Assembly: GCF_024692365.1 (NCBI RefSeq)
Contig: NZ_JAILMR010000109.1
Span: 1 to 64,000, forward strand
Origin: Ruminococcus sp.
Lineage (GTDB): Bacteria; Bacillota; Clostridia; Oscillospirales; Ruminococcaceae
DNA length: 64,000 nucleotides
Direction: 5' to 3'
In this document: piece by piece, positions 25,820 to 34,997 of the stretch
Numbering within the stretch: the stretch's first letter is position 1
Layout of the letters: every line of letters starts with the position of its first letter
Translations under genes and position numbers: made by a program
Notes under the pieces: generated by a model
Seen by the model: the letters and a program-made list of their open reading frames with translations, nothing else
Databases searched by the model: none
What the model was told of the DNA's origin: nothing

Positions 25820-28800
25820 ATGGGAAAGGGAAATTTTCTCAAAAGATCACTTGCCTGCGTATCCGCAGCTGCAATGATGTTAACAGGAAACGCAGTATCG
25901 ATCGCTGACGCCGCTGTTATCGACAAAGAGAATCCCAACAACTACCACAACTATGCAGAAGCTCTGCAGCTTGCACTTTGTTTCTACGATGCAAACAAGT
26001 GCGGCGACGAGGTAACAGATGACGGCTATTACTCATGGCGTAATAACTGCCATGTGAAGGACGGTTATATACCGCTTCAGCCTATGAGTCCTATGCCTAA
26101 GGTCAACAAGGGTAAGACAGACGATCAGTTACAGGAGGATCAGGGACTCGGAGCAGGCGACGACGGCAAGACCAAGCCTAATCTGGGCGATACCGACCCT
26201 TCGCTTTATGTCGGTGTCAATATGTCACAGAAGTTCATCGACAAGAACAGAAAGTACCTCGATCCTGACGGAGACGGTACTCTCGATCTGACAGGCGGTT
26301 GGCACGATGCAGGTGACCACGTTAAGTTCGGTCTACCCGGAAGCTATTCCGCTTCTACCGTTGGCTGGGGCTACTATGAGTTCCGCGATTCTTACAAGGA
26401 ACTGGGTCTTGACAAACACGTTGAGGATGAGCTCCACTGGATAAATGACTACTTCATGAAAGTTACTTTCATGGATGACAAGGATAATGTCATCGCTTAC
26501 TGCTATCAGGTCGGCGAAGGCAACAACGACCACAACTACTGGTGCCCTCCTGAGCTTCAGGTCGAGGATACAATGGTAGCTTCTTCTTCATGCGCTGTTA
26601 AGCGTCCTGCTTACTTCGCAACCGAGGAGATGCCTGCTTCCGATCAGTGCGCGGGTGCTGCTGCATCACTGGCTATCAACTACCTCAACTTCAAGGACAC
26701 CGAGCCTGCATACGCTAAGAAGTGTCTGAAATACGCTAAGGCACTTTATGATTTCGCAGTAAAGACACACGTTGAAGATTGGGAGCCCGGCAAGGTGCCC
26801 AACTGCTACAGCCTCGGCTACGACGGCGGTTTCTATACTTCCAGCTATGACTATGATGAGCTGGCATGGGCTGCTGTATGGCTCTACTACTGCACCGAGA
26901 ACTACGATTATATCAACGATATCATCGCAGTTGACGAAACTGTCACAAACGAGAAGGGCGCACACCCTTACACCGGTTACATGAAGCGTATCATCACCGA
27001 TACCGGCAACTGCTGGCAGAACATCTGGGTTCACTGCTGGGATACAGTATGGGGCGGCGTTTTCGCTAAGCTTGCTCCTGTTACCAACACAGCTCGTGAC
27101 TGGTACATCTTCCGTTACAACCTTGAATTCTGGTCTGGCTGCGGTGAGAAAGTAGATTCTTCCGACTGGGGTTATGAACCTGTTCACGGTCATAAGTACT
27201 TCGGTATGGACGACTATCTCTGGAACACCAAGATGACTGCTGACGAGATCAAGGATCTTCCTTTGAGCAAGACCAGCAGCGACTTTATCGCTAAGTCTCC
27301 CAAGGGCTGGGCTGTTGTATCGGGCTACGGTTCTGCACGTTACAACACAGCAGCAGGTCTCTGCGCTTGCGTATACGCAAAGACCACTAAGGACGAAACA
27401 TTCCTGCCCTGGGCAAGAGCTCAGATGGAATACATCCTCGGCAACAACCCCATGGGTTATGCTTATGAGGTAGGCTACGGCAACAACTTCGCAAGCCACC
27501 CTCACCACCGTGCTTCTCACTGCTCCGCTACACAGAGCATGGACGATCCTGTAACACAGGTACACACCCTTTGGGGCGCACTGGTAGGCGGTCCCGATCT
27601 TAAAGACCATCACGAAGATGTTACCAAGGACTACATCTACAACGAGGTTACCGACGACTATAACGCAGGTTTCTGCGGCGATCTGGCAGGTCTTTACCAC
27701 TACTACGGCCGCAAGGGCTGCAAAGATGCCAAGGAAAACCAGATAATCAAGAACTTCGATATGTCATCCAATGCAAAGGGTTACGATCAGGTCGATAAAG
27801 ATGGCAATTCACTGCCTGTTGGATACTTCGTATCCGGCGGTAAGGCTCAGGAGAAGGAAGACGGCGTTCAGCTCAAGGTCGTTCTCCACAACAGAACGGT
27901 TAATCCTCCTAAATTCGAGTGCGATGTAAAGGCAAGATACTACTTCAACATCAAGGAACTCCAGGACAAGGGTTACGGAATCGACTACATCACTGAACGT
28001 ATCGACTACGATCAGGTTGCAGGTTATTCAAACAACAAATCACAGGCTGTACTTTCCAAACCTGTTAAGTACGACAACAAGGGTACATACTATGTTGAGA
28101 TCACATGGAAGGACTGCAAGTTCTACGGCAGCCGTGTATATCAGTTCGCACTGACAACAAAGATGGACCCCGAAAAGTACGTTTATCCCGAGTGGGATTC
28201 TTCAAACGACTACAGCTATCCCGATCTTGTAAGCTTCGATGATGATAACGCCGCAGAAGCTATCACCGACAAGATCACACTTTACGCTGACGGCAAGCTC
28301 ATCTGGGGCACAGAGCCTAACGGCAAAACTGCTGCCGATGAAACCAGCAGCAATACCGAAGTTGCTAATCCTACTGTTACCTGTGGCAATATCACATCTA
28401 CTTCTGCAAAGCTCAGCTGGAACAAGGTGAACGGTGCTACCAAGTACGGCGTATATGGCTACAACAACGGCTCATGGAAAAAGGTTACCGAGCTGACAGG
28501 TACTTCATACACCTTCAGCGGTCTTAAGGCAAGCAAGAGCTACAAGGTTGCTGTTCTTGCATTCGTAAACGGCAAATACAGCTCCGATTTCTCCAAGGCT
28601 GTAACATTCACAACCAAGAGCGAATCTGCTGATACTCCTGAACCTACTGAGATCTATCCTGAGATAATCAAGGTAGAACAGAGCGAGCAGTATCATCAGG
28701 TAAGATTCTCATGGAAGCCTGTAAAGGGTGCTACCAACTACGGTATCGCAGTATATCTGGCAGGCAAGTGGAGAGTTCAGAGCGCATCTATCCCCGCTTC

Positions 28801-28933
28801 TACTTACAGCTACACAACACCCAAGAACCTGACACCCGGCAAGACCTACAAGGTCGCTGTGGCTGCTAAGGTAAATGGCGAGTGGACAACATCATCGTCC
28901 CTCAAGCACGCTGTTACTGTTACTGTTAAGTAA
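25820..28933 (+). CDS. Secreted GH9 cellulase with CBM3c and two C-terminal CBM37/FN3-like modules
   Basis: 1037 residues from ATG 25820 (RBS AAAGGAAG). The order is: signal peptide (1-about 31); GH9 catalytic domain (about 35-645) with the catalytic Asp region GWHDAGDHVKF near 160, the His signature SHPHHRASH and the catalytic Glu in YNEVTDDYNAGF near 608; CBM3c-like module (about 660-835; YFVSGGKAQEKEDGVQLKV); and two beta-sandwich modules (about 848-933 and 946-1037). The last one (YGIAVYLAGKW, YKVAVAAKVNGEW) resembles R. albus CBM37. GH9-CBM3c is the processive endoglucanase layout, so it should cut crystalline cellulose outside the cell. No dockerin is present; the CBM37-like end may attach it to substrate or cell. 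Confidence 0.93.
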   Translation: MGKGNFLKRSLACVSAAAMMLTGNAVSIADAAVIDKENPNNYHNYAEALQLALCFYDANKCGDEVTDDGYYSWRNNCHVKDGYIPLQPMSPMPKVNKGKTDDQLQEDQGLGAGDDGKTKPNLGDTDPSLYVGVNMSQKFIDKNRKYLDPDGDGTLDLTGGWHDAGDHVKFGLPGSYSASTVGWGYYEFRDSYKELGLDKHVEDELHWINDYFMKVTFMDDKDNVIAYCYQVGEGNNDHNYWCPPELQVEDTMVASSSCAVKRPAYFATEEMPASDQCAGAAASLAINYLNFKDTEPAYAKKCLKYAKALYDFAVKTHVEDWEPGKVPNCYSLGYDGGFYTSSYDYDELAWAAVWLYYCTENYDYINDIIAVDETVTNEKGAHPYTGYMKRIITDTGNCWQNIWVHCWDTVWGGVFAKLAPVTNTARDWYIFRYNLEFWSGCGEKVDSSDWGYEPVHGHKYFGMDDYLWNTKMTADEIKDLPLSKTSSDFIAKSPKGWAVVSGYGSARYNTAAGLCACVYAKTTKDETFLPWARAQMEYILGNNPMGYAYEVGYGNNFASHPHHRASHCSATQSMDDPVTQVHTLWGALVGGPDLKDHHEDVTKDYIYNEVTDDYNAGFCGDLAGLYHYYGRKGCKDAKENQIIKNFDMSSNAKGYDQVDKDGNSLPVGYFVSGGKAQEKEDGVQLKVVLHNRTVNPPKFECDVKARYYFNIKELQDKGYGIDYITERIDYDQVAGYSNNKSQAVLSKPVKYDNKGTYYVEITWKDCKFYGSRVYQFALTTKMDPEKYVYPEWDSSNDYSYPDLVSFDDDNAAEAITDKITLYADGKLIWGTEPNGKTAADETSSNTEVANPTVTCGNITSTSAKLSWNKVNGATKYGVYGYNNGSWKKVTELTGTSYTFSGLKASKSYKVAVLAFVNGKYSSDFSKAVTFTTKSESADTPEPTEIYPEIIKVEQSEQYHQVRFSWKPVKGATNYGIAVYLAGKWRVQSASIPASTYSYTTPKNLTPGKTYKVAVAAKVNGEWTTSSSLKHAVTVTVK

Positions 28934-28973
28934 TTACTGAATACTAAAGGGACAAATCAGTTCCTGAATGATA

Positions 28974-29020
28974 AGAGCTCAGAGACCTCAAAAGGGTCGC
29001 TGAGCTCTTTATTTTGCAAA
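28974..29020 (+). terminator. Terminator of the GH9 gene
   Basis: AGAGCTCAG-a-GACC pairs with GGGTC-g-CTGAGCTCT, followed by TTATTTTG. Confidence 0.75.
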
Positions 29021-29041
29021 ACAAACATCACAAACATAAAA

Positions 29042-29073
29042 GCCCCGCGTTAGTATAACGACCGCGAGGCTTG
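29042..29073 (-). terminator. Terminator of the dockerin-LRR gene
   Basis: On the minus strand AAGCCTCGCGG pairs imperfectly with CGCGGGGCTT and is followed by a short T run. It lies just downstream of the LRR stop codon. Confidence 0.5.
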
Positions 29074-29095
29074 TTGTTTCAGTATAAATATTATA

Positions 29096-30076
29096 TCAGC
29101 GCTTTTTCAGTATCCTTTTACCCTTGATATGCGCGGCTATCATAATAATATCGGTAACATTGATCTTTCCGTCATAGTTCACATCTGCACGCACTCTGCG
29201 AGTTTCATTCAACTTTCTTGCGCCTTTGATATCAGCTGCTATCAAAATAATGTCGGTAACATCAACAGAACCATCGCCGTTAACATCACCGAGCTTTGTT
29301 TCTTCACCTGATGTATCTTCATCTTCGTCACCATAAATGATATCAGGTGTTTCAGGGTCAAGTACCTCGTATGATAAACGGTTTTCTACGGCATAGACAT
29401 ACGCCTTGGAATTCATATAGCACTTTATCTTAAAACCGCTTAGCTTCGTATAATTAGCATCCTCACTATCATCAAGACAGAAACCGAATGCCGCATCTTC
29501 TATCTTGACTATGCTTGCGGGGATAGTTACTGTTTTCAAGGAAGTACAGCCAATAAATGCCTCATACTTGAAAGTTGTTGATGAATTCTGTATAGTCAGC
29601 GTTTTAAGGGCAGTGCAGTCCGAAAAAGCTGCTTCTGCAACTGTCTGTAAATTCTTTGGCAGCTTGACGGATTTAAGACTCGCACAGCCGCTGAAAGCGC
29701 AAACACCAATGGTCTTTACAGAATCGGGTATCGTTACTGATGTCATTGAATCACATTCCATAAATGCGCTTTCGCCGATTGAAGTGACCGTATCGGGGAT
29801 AATCACAGATGTAATTGCATCGCACTGGAAAAATGCGTTATCCGAAATGGCTACTACCTTTTTGCCGCTTATCTTCGAGGGTATAGAAACTTTTCCGCCG
29901 ATGCCGCTGTAAGCCGTTATCGTAACTCCACCGCTGACAGCTTCATAATTAAAATCGCCGTAAGTTTCCGCCGAAGCAGATACACTGTACATACTCCCTC
30001 TGACAGGCAGAACACCGCTGCCGCCGAACACGAAAACAGCTGCCGCCAGACAGGATGCTAATCTTTTATTCAACAT
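29096..30076 (-). CDS. Secreted leucine-rich-repeat (BspA type) protein with type I dockerin
   Basis: 326 residues from ATG 30076 behind GGAGGAAAT. A signal peptide (about 1-38) is followed by BspA-like LRR_5 repeats (about 45-215; ITSVIIPDTVTSIGESAFMECDS and similar, each near 23 residues). A C-terminal type I dockerin (about 255-322) has two calcium loops, GDVNGDGSVDVTD and ADVNYDGKINVTD. Dockerins bind cohesins of scaffoldins, so it should join a cellulosome-like complex or cell-surface anchor. LRRs suggest binding rather than catalysis. It precedes a dockerin-GH30 gene transcribed in the same direction but has its own promoter. Confidence 0.88.
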   Translation of the reverse strand: MLNKRLASCLAAAVFVFGGSGVLPVRGSMYSVSASAETYGDFNYEAVSGGVTITAYSGIGGKVSIPSKISGKKVVAISDNAFFQCDAITSVIIPDTVTSIGESAFMECDSMTSVTIPDSVKTIGVCAFSGCASLKSVKLPKNLQTVAEAAFSDCTALKTLTIQNSSTTFKYEAFIGCTSLKTVTIPASIVKIEDAAFGFCLDDSEDANYTKLSGFKIKCYMNSKAYVYAVENRLSYEVLDPETPDIIYGDEDEDTSGEETKLGDVNGDGSVDVTDIILIAADIKGARKLNETRRVRADVNYDGKINVTDIIMIAAHIKGKRILKKR

Positions 30077-30188
30077 ATTTCCTCCGATCGTTTTTATACG
30101 ATTTTGCTTTTTACATTTTCTTGCCACGCAGAAGTTCAAAAGCCTTAAAACAGGCATTTGTGACATATTTAGACATAGCATTTAGTAT

Positions 30189-30217
30189 ATTATACCCTAA
30201 TCGCTCCGTTATGTCAA
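30189..30217 (-). promoter_or_regulatory. Promoter of the dockerin-LRR gene
   Basis: Minus-strand TTGACA (30217-30212), 17-bp spacer, TATAAT (30194-30189). The leader is about 105 nt. Confidence 0.8.
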
Positions 30218-30234
30218 TTGCTATAAATGCAGAA

Positions 30235-30264
30235 GAAAGCCCGAAAACCTTAGAGTTTTCGGGC
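30235..30264 (-). terminator. Terminator of the GH30 gene
   Basis: A perfect 10-bp stem GCCCGAAAAC/GTTTTCGGGC (30239-30248 with 30255-30264), with TTTCTTCT following on the minus strand. Confidence 0.75.
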
Positions 30265-30276
30265 AATTTCATCAAA

Positions 30277-32046
30277 TTATCCGTCAGAAGCGTTATCAAT
30301 ATCCGGGTTCTCAGTGACATCGGTATAAGATATAAAGTCATCTTCATTGTACCTGCTTGCGGCTGTGATAAGACGCTTGCCCTTGATATGTGCAGCTATA
30401 CGTGTGATATCGGTGACATTTATACTACCGTCACCGTTTATATCAGCAAGCACCTGCGCTTCATCTTCCAAAAACCTGCGAGACTTTATATGGGCGGCTA
30501 CGATTGTGATATCCGTCACATTTATCTGACCGTCATTGTTAACATCACCGATATGTCCAGTGGTAAGTATAACAGCACCGTCAATAACATAGGTGGTTAC
30601 AGAATTCGGTGCAAGGTCGGCTGAAAATCCACTTTTTGTTACTGCTGCCGCTTTGCCTGTCACCGACCAGTGTTCGCCGTCTGCCAGGCTACCCGAAGTT
30701 CGTATCTCTGAAACTTTGCTTCCTTTCAGCAAACCGAATCCATCAAGTAAATACTTAACTTTTCTGACCTCACTGCTGTCGTTAACTGCAACGATAGTCA
30801 TCCTGTTCTTTGACCTGTCATATGCCGCTATGGTATTATCGTCAACTTTCAAAAGCGACGAATTCGCGTCTATATATCGGCTGAACTGACCGAAAGCGTA
30901 ATACTTCTGCGTTGTTTCAAGATTTTGTGACATATTCTCCCGATACAGAAGACCGAGATACCCGCCATTAAGGTCGGGGCTGCCGCTGCTGATAGCCTGC
31001 CACATCACCCAAGCAGAAGCACTGCTGTTTTCAAGGTCAGCGATGATTCGTTTGCTTATGCCCAGTGCCGCCGACATCTCTCCTGCATTTTCACCCGCGG
31101 TGTAAAGACCGTCAGCTTCAGTTATCCGAATCCTTCCACACTTCTTAGCCACCGCGACAAAGTCAGCATTCTCATTATCGGCAGAATGTATATTCACTCT
31201 GCTGATACAGTCCCTCGCCTTATTTGAAAGGGCATTCAGTGAAGCCGCGGCTGTATCGATATCTGCTTCATCGGAGGCAGCAATAAATACTCTTGAAAGT
31301 CCTGCCCTGTCAAGTGCATTCCTTACTGCCAGCAGCATTTTAGTCTGCATATCACCCTGCGAAACATGACACCCTTCCCTTCTGGTATCTTTTGCTTTCC
31401 AGTGAAGTGAAGAAGGTTCATTCATTGGCGCTATGCTTCCAACGGTTATCCCTTTCGATGCCATAGCACTCACAGCAGATGCAAGATATTTGCCGTAATC
31501 TCCACGTGAATCCGCCCGCAGATTATCCAGCCCTGAAAAGACAGCCCCAGCTGTACAGCCACTGACAGTCATATAATATGGCGGAGAAGTTGGACAAAGT
31601 TCAACCGAAACATCTTCGCCCGCACTATCAATGCACTTTTTCAGCAGATTTATCCTGCCCATGTCCCTTGAAAGATCAACTACATGGCTGGTATTCCCGT
31701 TCTTATCTGTTACTGTCTTCGTCCATGATGGCGGCATTTTGTCAGCTTCAAGAAAATGATTATGGGACGGATCGTCTCCGCCGCTGACTTCATACCTGAC
31801 GATATTCATTTTAAGCCCGTCTTCACCGAACAGCATTTCAGCTGCCTTTTTAGACACCGTACCAGACTTTCCTGCTTCGACAGCCCATTTTGAAAATCCA
31901 GTGCCCCAGCCTGAGAACACACAAAGCTTGTTCGACAAGGATATGTTTACAGTTTCACTTTCATCGGCTGATGCAGGAAAGCTTATTACATCAAAAAGCA
32001 CCGCGCAGGCGGCAGCCAAGCACAGTATACGTTTTTTTAGTTTCAT
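30277..32046 (-). CDS. Secreted GH30 glycosidase with type I dockerin (endo-beta-1,6-galactanase-like)
   Basis: 589 residues from ATG 32046 (RBS GGGAGG). Signal peptide (1-about 28), then a GH30 TIM-barrel and side domain (about 32-490). The acid/base Glu is in PMNEPSSLHW near 210 and the nucleophile in RITEADGLY near 310. GWGTGFSKWA and SPPYYMTVSGC are the pattern of GH30 subfamily 5-type enzymes, so beta-1,6-galactan side chains of arabinogalactan are a plausible substrate, though xylan or beta-1,6-glucan cannot be excluded. A dockerin (about 498-560; GDVNNDGQINVTD and ADINGDGSINVTD) follows, then a short acidic tail. Confidence 0.85.
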   Translation of the reverse strand: MKLKKRILCLAAACAVLFDVISFPASADESETVNISLSNKLCVFSGWGTGFSKWAVEAGKSGTVSKKAAEMLFGEDGLKMNIVRYEVSGGDDPSHNHFLEADKMPPSWTKTVTDKNGNTSHVVDLSRDMGRINLLKKCIDSAGEDVSVELCPTSPPYYMTVSGCTAGAVFSGLDNLRADSRGDYGKYLASAVSAMASKGITVGSIAPMNEPSSLHWKAKDTRREGCHVSQGDMQTKMLLAVRNALDRAGLSRVFIAASDEADIDTAAASLNALSNKARDCISRVNIHSADNENADFVAVAKKCGRIRITEADGLYTAGENAGEMSAALGISKRIIADLENSSASAWVMWQAISSGSPDLNGGYLGLLYRENMSQNLETTQKYYAFGQFSRYIDANSSLLKVDDNTIAAYDRSKNRMTIVAVNDSSEVRKVKYLLDGFGLLKGSKVSEIRTSGSLADGEHWSVTGKAAAVTKSGFSADLAPNSVTTYVIDGAVILTTGHIGDVNNDGQINVTDITIVAAHIKSRRFLEDEAQVLADINGDGSINVTDITRIAAHIKGKRLITAASRYNEDDFISYTDVTENPDIDNASDG

Positions 32047-32062
32047 TATCACACCTCCCAAA

Positions 32063-32095
32063 AACTGCCTTATCCCCAAAAGGACAAGGCAGTAA
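32063..32095 (-). terminator. Terminator or attenuator between the CAP-like and GH30 genes
   Basis: ACTGCCTTGTCC pairs with GGATAAGGCAGT on the minus strand around a short loop, followed by TTTTT. No separate promoter for GH30 fits in the 60-bp gap, so GH30 may depend on read-through past this hairpin. Confidence 0.7.
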
Positions 32096-32109
32096 AATTT
32101 TAAGATACA

Positions 32110-33366
32110 TTATTCAAGCGCTTTAACAGCGTTCTGCTTCTGTTCGTAAACCGTCTTTGCTGAACCGTAAGCGGTAGATGCTGACTGTGCAGCCGCTATC
32201 TTCTCGCTAACCTGCTGTTTAGCGGAATTGAGTGCACTCTCGGCACGCTTGAAAGCTTCCTCAGCCCCGGAGTAACTCTTGCCCTTGATAGCAGTTGAGT
32301 AATATTTGTTGAACTTATCTGTAAACTCACTTACTTCCATCAGCGGACCTGCATCATATCCTGCATCACAGAAAAGCACGTTATGAACATTGCCGTCCTT
32401 GTGACCATAAGCAAATCCCGCAGCGATATGATCTTCATTTACAAGGCTGAGATAGTTGCCGCCGTTTTCGTCCTTTTCATCTTCATACCATATAGTGAAA
32501 GGATCATCGAAACCAATAGCAAGGTCTTCATCAAGACCTGTGTCGTTGGAGTTACTGTTATCTGCGGCGTAAAGATCATTATTCAGCGCAGCAAGAGCCA
32601 TCAGCTTACAGCTTACTTTGATCTCGGGCTTGCCCTCAGCGGATCTTATATGATTGATATAATTGAGATAATCAAGACTTCTCTTCATGCACTCCAGCGA
32701 AGTAGCATCAGCGGAATTGCTCATATCAGCCAGAGAAATAAGATCGGAACCTGTAAGTGTATCAACACCGACATTGTCGCCTATGCTCTCAAAGAATCCC
32801 TGCATACCCTTGTTGAAGTTTTCCTTCTGGCTTTCATCGTAATTACGCTTGCTCTCTTCCAGCTTGGACTTAGCGTTATCGTACTCGTTCTGAAGCTGAT
32901 CTCTTCTGTCCTTTGCTTCATCAAGAGCCTCATTGCACTGATCCAGCTTTTCGCCTGCTTTATCGAATCTTGCCTTGGCTGTTTCAAGTTCTTTCTTAGC
33001 TTTCTTGAGCTGTACTTCTTTGGTTTGTTTACTGTCTTTTGAAGACTTGGTAGTAGTTGTTTCGGTCTTACGGCGGTAATCTACCTTTTCGGTCGACTGT
33101 GTTACCGCCGGGGTCTCTTCCTCGGGCTGACTTTCATCGCCGCCGACAGAATCCAAAGCGTCAGGATCAATATCCGATACTATCTCTTCGTCAGATGTAA
33201 GACCATCATCCTCGGTCTGAGTATCGCCCTGTTCTGAAAGGCTTTTACCCGAACGTTCAATTGACATAGGGTCTTTCTTTAGCGAATATCTGAAAAGAAG
33301 GATCGAAAAGCCAACAACCAAAATAGCGGCTATCCCTACCCAAAGCTTTATATTGCTATTTACCAT
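32110..33366 (-). CDS. Membrane-anchored coiled-coil protein with CAP/SCP-like domain
   Basis: The 418 residues begin with one membrane segment (about 8-27). A disordered acidic and Thr-rich linker follows, then a coiled coil (about 108-200; KELETAKARFDKAGEKLDQ). A CAP/SCP-like domain spans about 215-345 (LDYLNYINHIRSAEGKPEIKVS, LMALAALNN, NEDHIAAGFAYG). A second coiled coil closes the protein. CAP domains are extracellular in bacteria and their role is often unclear. The gene is immediately upstream of the dockerin-GH30 gene, so a cell-surface role near polysaccharide breakdown is possible but unproven. Confidence 0.7.
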   Translation of the reverse strand: MVNSNIKLWVGIAAILVVGFSILLFRYSLKKDPMSIERSGKSLSEQGDTQTEDDGLTSDEEIVSDIDPDALDSVGGDESQPEEETPAVTQSTEKVDYRRKTETTTTKSSKDSKQTKEVQLKKAKKELETAKARFDKAGEKLDQCNEALDEAKDRRDQLQNEYDNAKSKLEESKRNYDESQKENFNKGMQGFFESIGDNVGVDTLTGSDLISLADMSNSADATSLECMKRSLDYLNYINHIRSAEGKPEIKVSCKLMALAALNNDLYAADNSNSNDTGLDEDLAIGFDDPFTIWYEDEKDENGGNYLSLVNEDHIAAGFAYGHKDGNVHNVLFCDAGYDAGPLMEVSEFTDKFNKYYSTAIKGKSYSGAEEAFKRAESALNSAKQQVSEKIAAAQSASTAYGSAKTVYEQKQNAVKALE

Positions 33367-33826
33367 TTTTTACCTCACTTTATAGAATAGTTAAAAATTG
33401 CTAATAAAGCGCATATATTAAGACATTGAATATTATACCACAATAGAATAAATTTTCATGATATACTTAGTGAATAAATCGTGAAGTAATCGATTTTGAG
33501 TGTACTATTTTTCGTTCAAAATGCCCTTGTTACTGTTTAACCTGCACAATTCAGCTTGAAACCGCCTATGAACTGCGTTTTGAGCAATTAATAACTCTAT
33601 ACAGAAATTGCCCTGTAAACTTGGTTCTTATTGTGTACTTGAATTTGTCGAAGCAATCAGTGTGTGAAAAATAATACGTTTTCTGATAACGATACTGACT
33701 TGATATTTTAGCCTGCAAAATCAAAAATCGCACTGTTCGCAGCTTGCATTATTTTCAGAAATGTGATATAATCAAATGATAGGACAAAACATGATATATC
33801 AAAATTTGAAATTATGAGGTGTATTT
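33367..33826 (+). other. Intergenic region between divergent genes
   Basis: 460 bp without a gene. It contains a TATAAT-like -10 on the minus strand (33437-33432) with no clear -35, and the plus-strand promoter at 33744-33772. Nothing else was recognised. Confidence 0.5.
33744..33772 (+). promoter_or_regulatory. Promoter of the tandem membrane-protein operon
   Basis: TTGCAT (33744-33749), 17-bp spacer, TATAAT (33767-33772), 54 bp before the first start codon. Confidence 0.65.
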
Positions 33827-34393
33827 ATGATAGTCAATTATTATGGTATCCCCGGTTGTGAATGTATATGGGATCAGAAAGGTATATTTCTTGCCGCACC
33901 TGCCGCTGTATCGACACAGTCTCTTCAGCAGATGGGATTTTACTGCGGTCATGACAACAGATGGTATAAACAGCTAACACCGCAGGAATCCGCATATATT
34001 GATTCTATGAAAAATATGTCCGTTGTTGATTTCCCTGCAATGGGTTCATCATACGGAATGATGGGTGGTACCCCTTTTATTATGGAAGAGTCTCCTGAGG
34101 ATAAAAAGAAAGCCAACACACTGTGCTTGATATCACTGTTATTGGGTCACGGTATCAATATTTTAAGTTACCTGATTACAAATGCATATAAAACAGATAG
34201 CCATCCTATCACTGCATTAACAAGTTTAGCAGCTCTGATCCTGATGATCTATGTACGTGTAAAATATCCGAAAAATAAGTTCGGTAAGGTACTTATGATA
34301 CTTTATATTGTAGAAGCTGTTTTTGTAATTTTATGTATAATAGCATTTGTTATCATGTGCGACTCATTCATGAGAGACTGCTCGGGAATGTGA
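33827..34393 (+). CDS. Tandem membrane protein, copy 1
   Basis: 188 residues. The N-terminal soluble part (about 1-75) contains GCECIWD, GFYCGHDNRWYKQL and KNMSVVDFP. Two or three membrane segments follow (about 98-120, 130-147 and 153-180), then a short Cys-containing tail (DCSGM). Both flanking paralogs share this plan. The family is not recognised. The RBS is ATGAGGTG, and the same leader string precedes all three copies, so the duplicated unit included its ribosome-binding site. It is first in an operon ending with an Lgt-like gene. Confidence 0.75.
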   Translation: MIVNYYGIPGCECIWDQKGIFLAAPAAVSTQSLQQMGFYCGHDNRWYKQLTPQESAYIDSMKNMSVVDFPAMGSSYGMMGGTPFIMEESPEDKKKANTLCLISLLLGHGINILSYLITNAYKTDSHPITALTSLAALILMIYVRVKYPKNKFGKVLMILYIVEAVFVILCIIAFVIMCDSFMRDCSGM

Positions 34394-34414
34394 TGTTGAT
34401 CATGAGGTGAATTT

Positions 34415-34957
34415 ATGATAGTAAATTATCACGGTATTCTGGGTTGTGAATGCAAATGGGATGAGAACACAGCATATCTTGTAGCCCCGGAAGGAACAGC
34501 AGTACAGCCGCTCATGAAACTTGGATTTTACTGCGCACAGGATGGCAGATGGTATAAACAGTTATTCCCGCAGGAATCCGCCTATCTAGAATCCAAGAAA
34601 AATATGGCTGTTGTTGATTTTCCTGAGTATACATATTCCAGTTCGCCCTATTCATTAGAGGAATCTCCTGAGGCTAAAAAGAAAGCACACATCTTGTGCT
34701 TAATATCCCTGATACTTAACCTATCAAACTTTGTACTTGTAAAATCATATAAAACAGGAATTTTTCCAATAATCGCTTTATTCGGTTTAGTTGCTTTTAT
34801 ACTGATGATCTATGTCCGTGTAAAATATCCGAGAAATAAATTCGGCTTAGCACTTATGATACTTTATATAATTGAATTGGTGAGCCTATTGATATTGGTT
34901 ATCACAGTAATTTCGTGGTGCTTTTCCTGTCTGAATGACTGTACGAAATGTTCATGA
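34415..34957 (+). CDS. Tandem membrane protein, copy 2
   Basis: 180 residues, the closest relative of copy 1: GCECKWD, GFYCAQDGRWYKQL, ESKKNMAVVDFP and a near-identical LILMIYVRVKYPRNKFG membrane region. The C-terminal tail is DCTKCS. It starts behind ATGAGGTGAA, 21 bp after copy 1. Length is eight residues shorter than copy 1, mainly from a shortened linker before the first membrane segment. Function unknown. Confidence 0.75.
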   Translation: MIVNYHGILGCECKWDENTAYLVAPEGTAVQPLMKLGFYCAQDGRWYKQLFPQESAYLESKKNMAVVDFPEYTYSSSPYSLEESPEAKKKAHILCLISLILNLSNFVLVKSYKTGIFPIIALFGLVAFILMIYVRVKYPRNKFGLALMILYIIELVSLLILVITVISWCFSCLNDCTKCS

Positions 34958-34997
34958 TACATTTTTGCGCTTAAATATCAAATCATGAGGTAAATTT

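Noticed and set aside
26666..27700. A 344-codon open frame antisense to the GH9 gene
   Set aside because: It runs opposite to a clear GH9 catalytic domain and its protein is a low-complexity Val/Ala/Cys mix, typical of a shadow frame in a codon-biased gene. No ribosome site.
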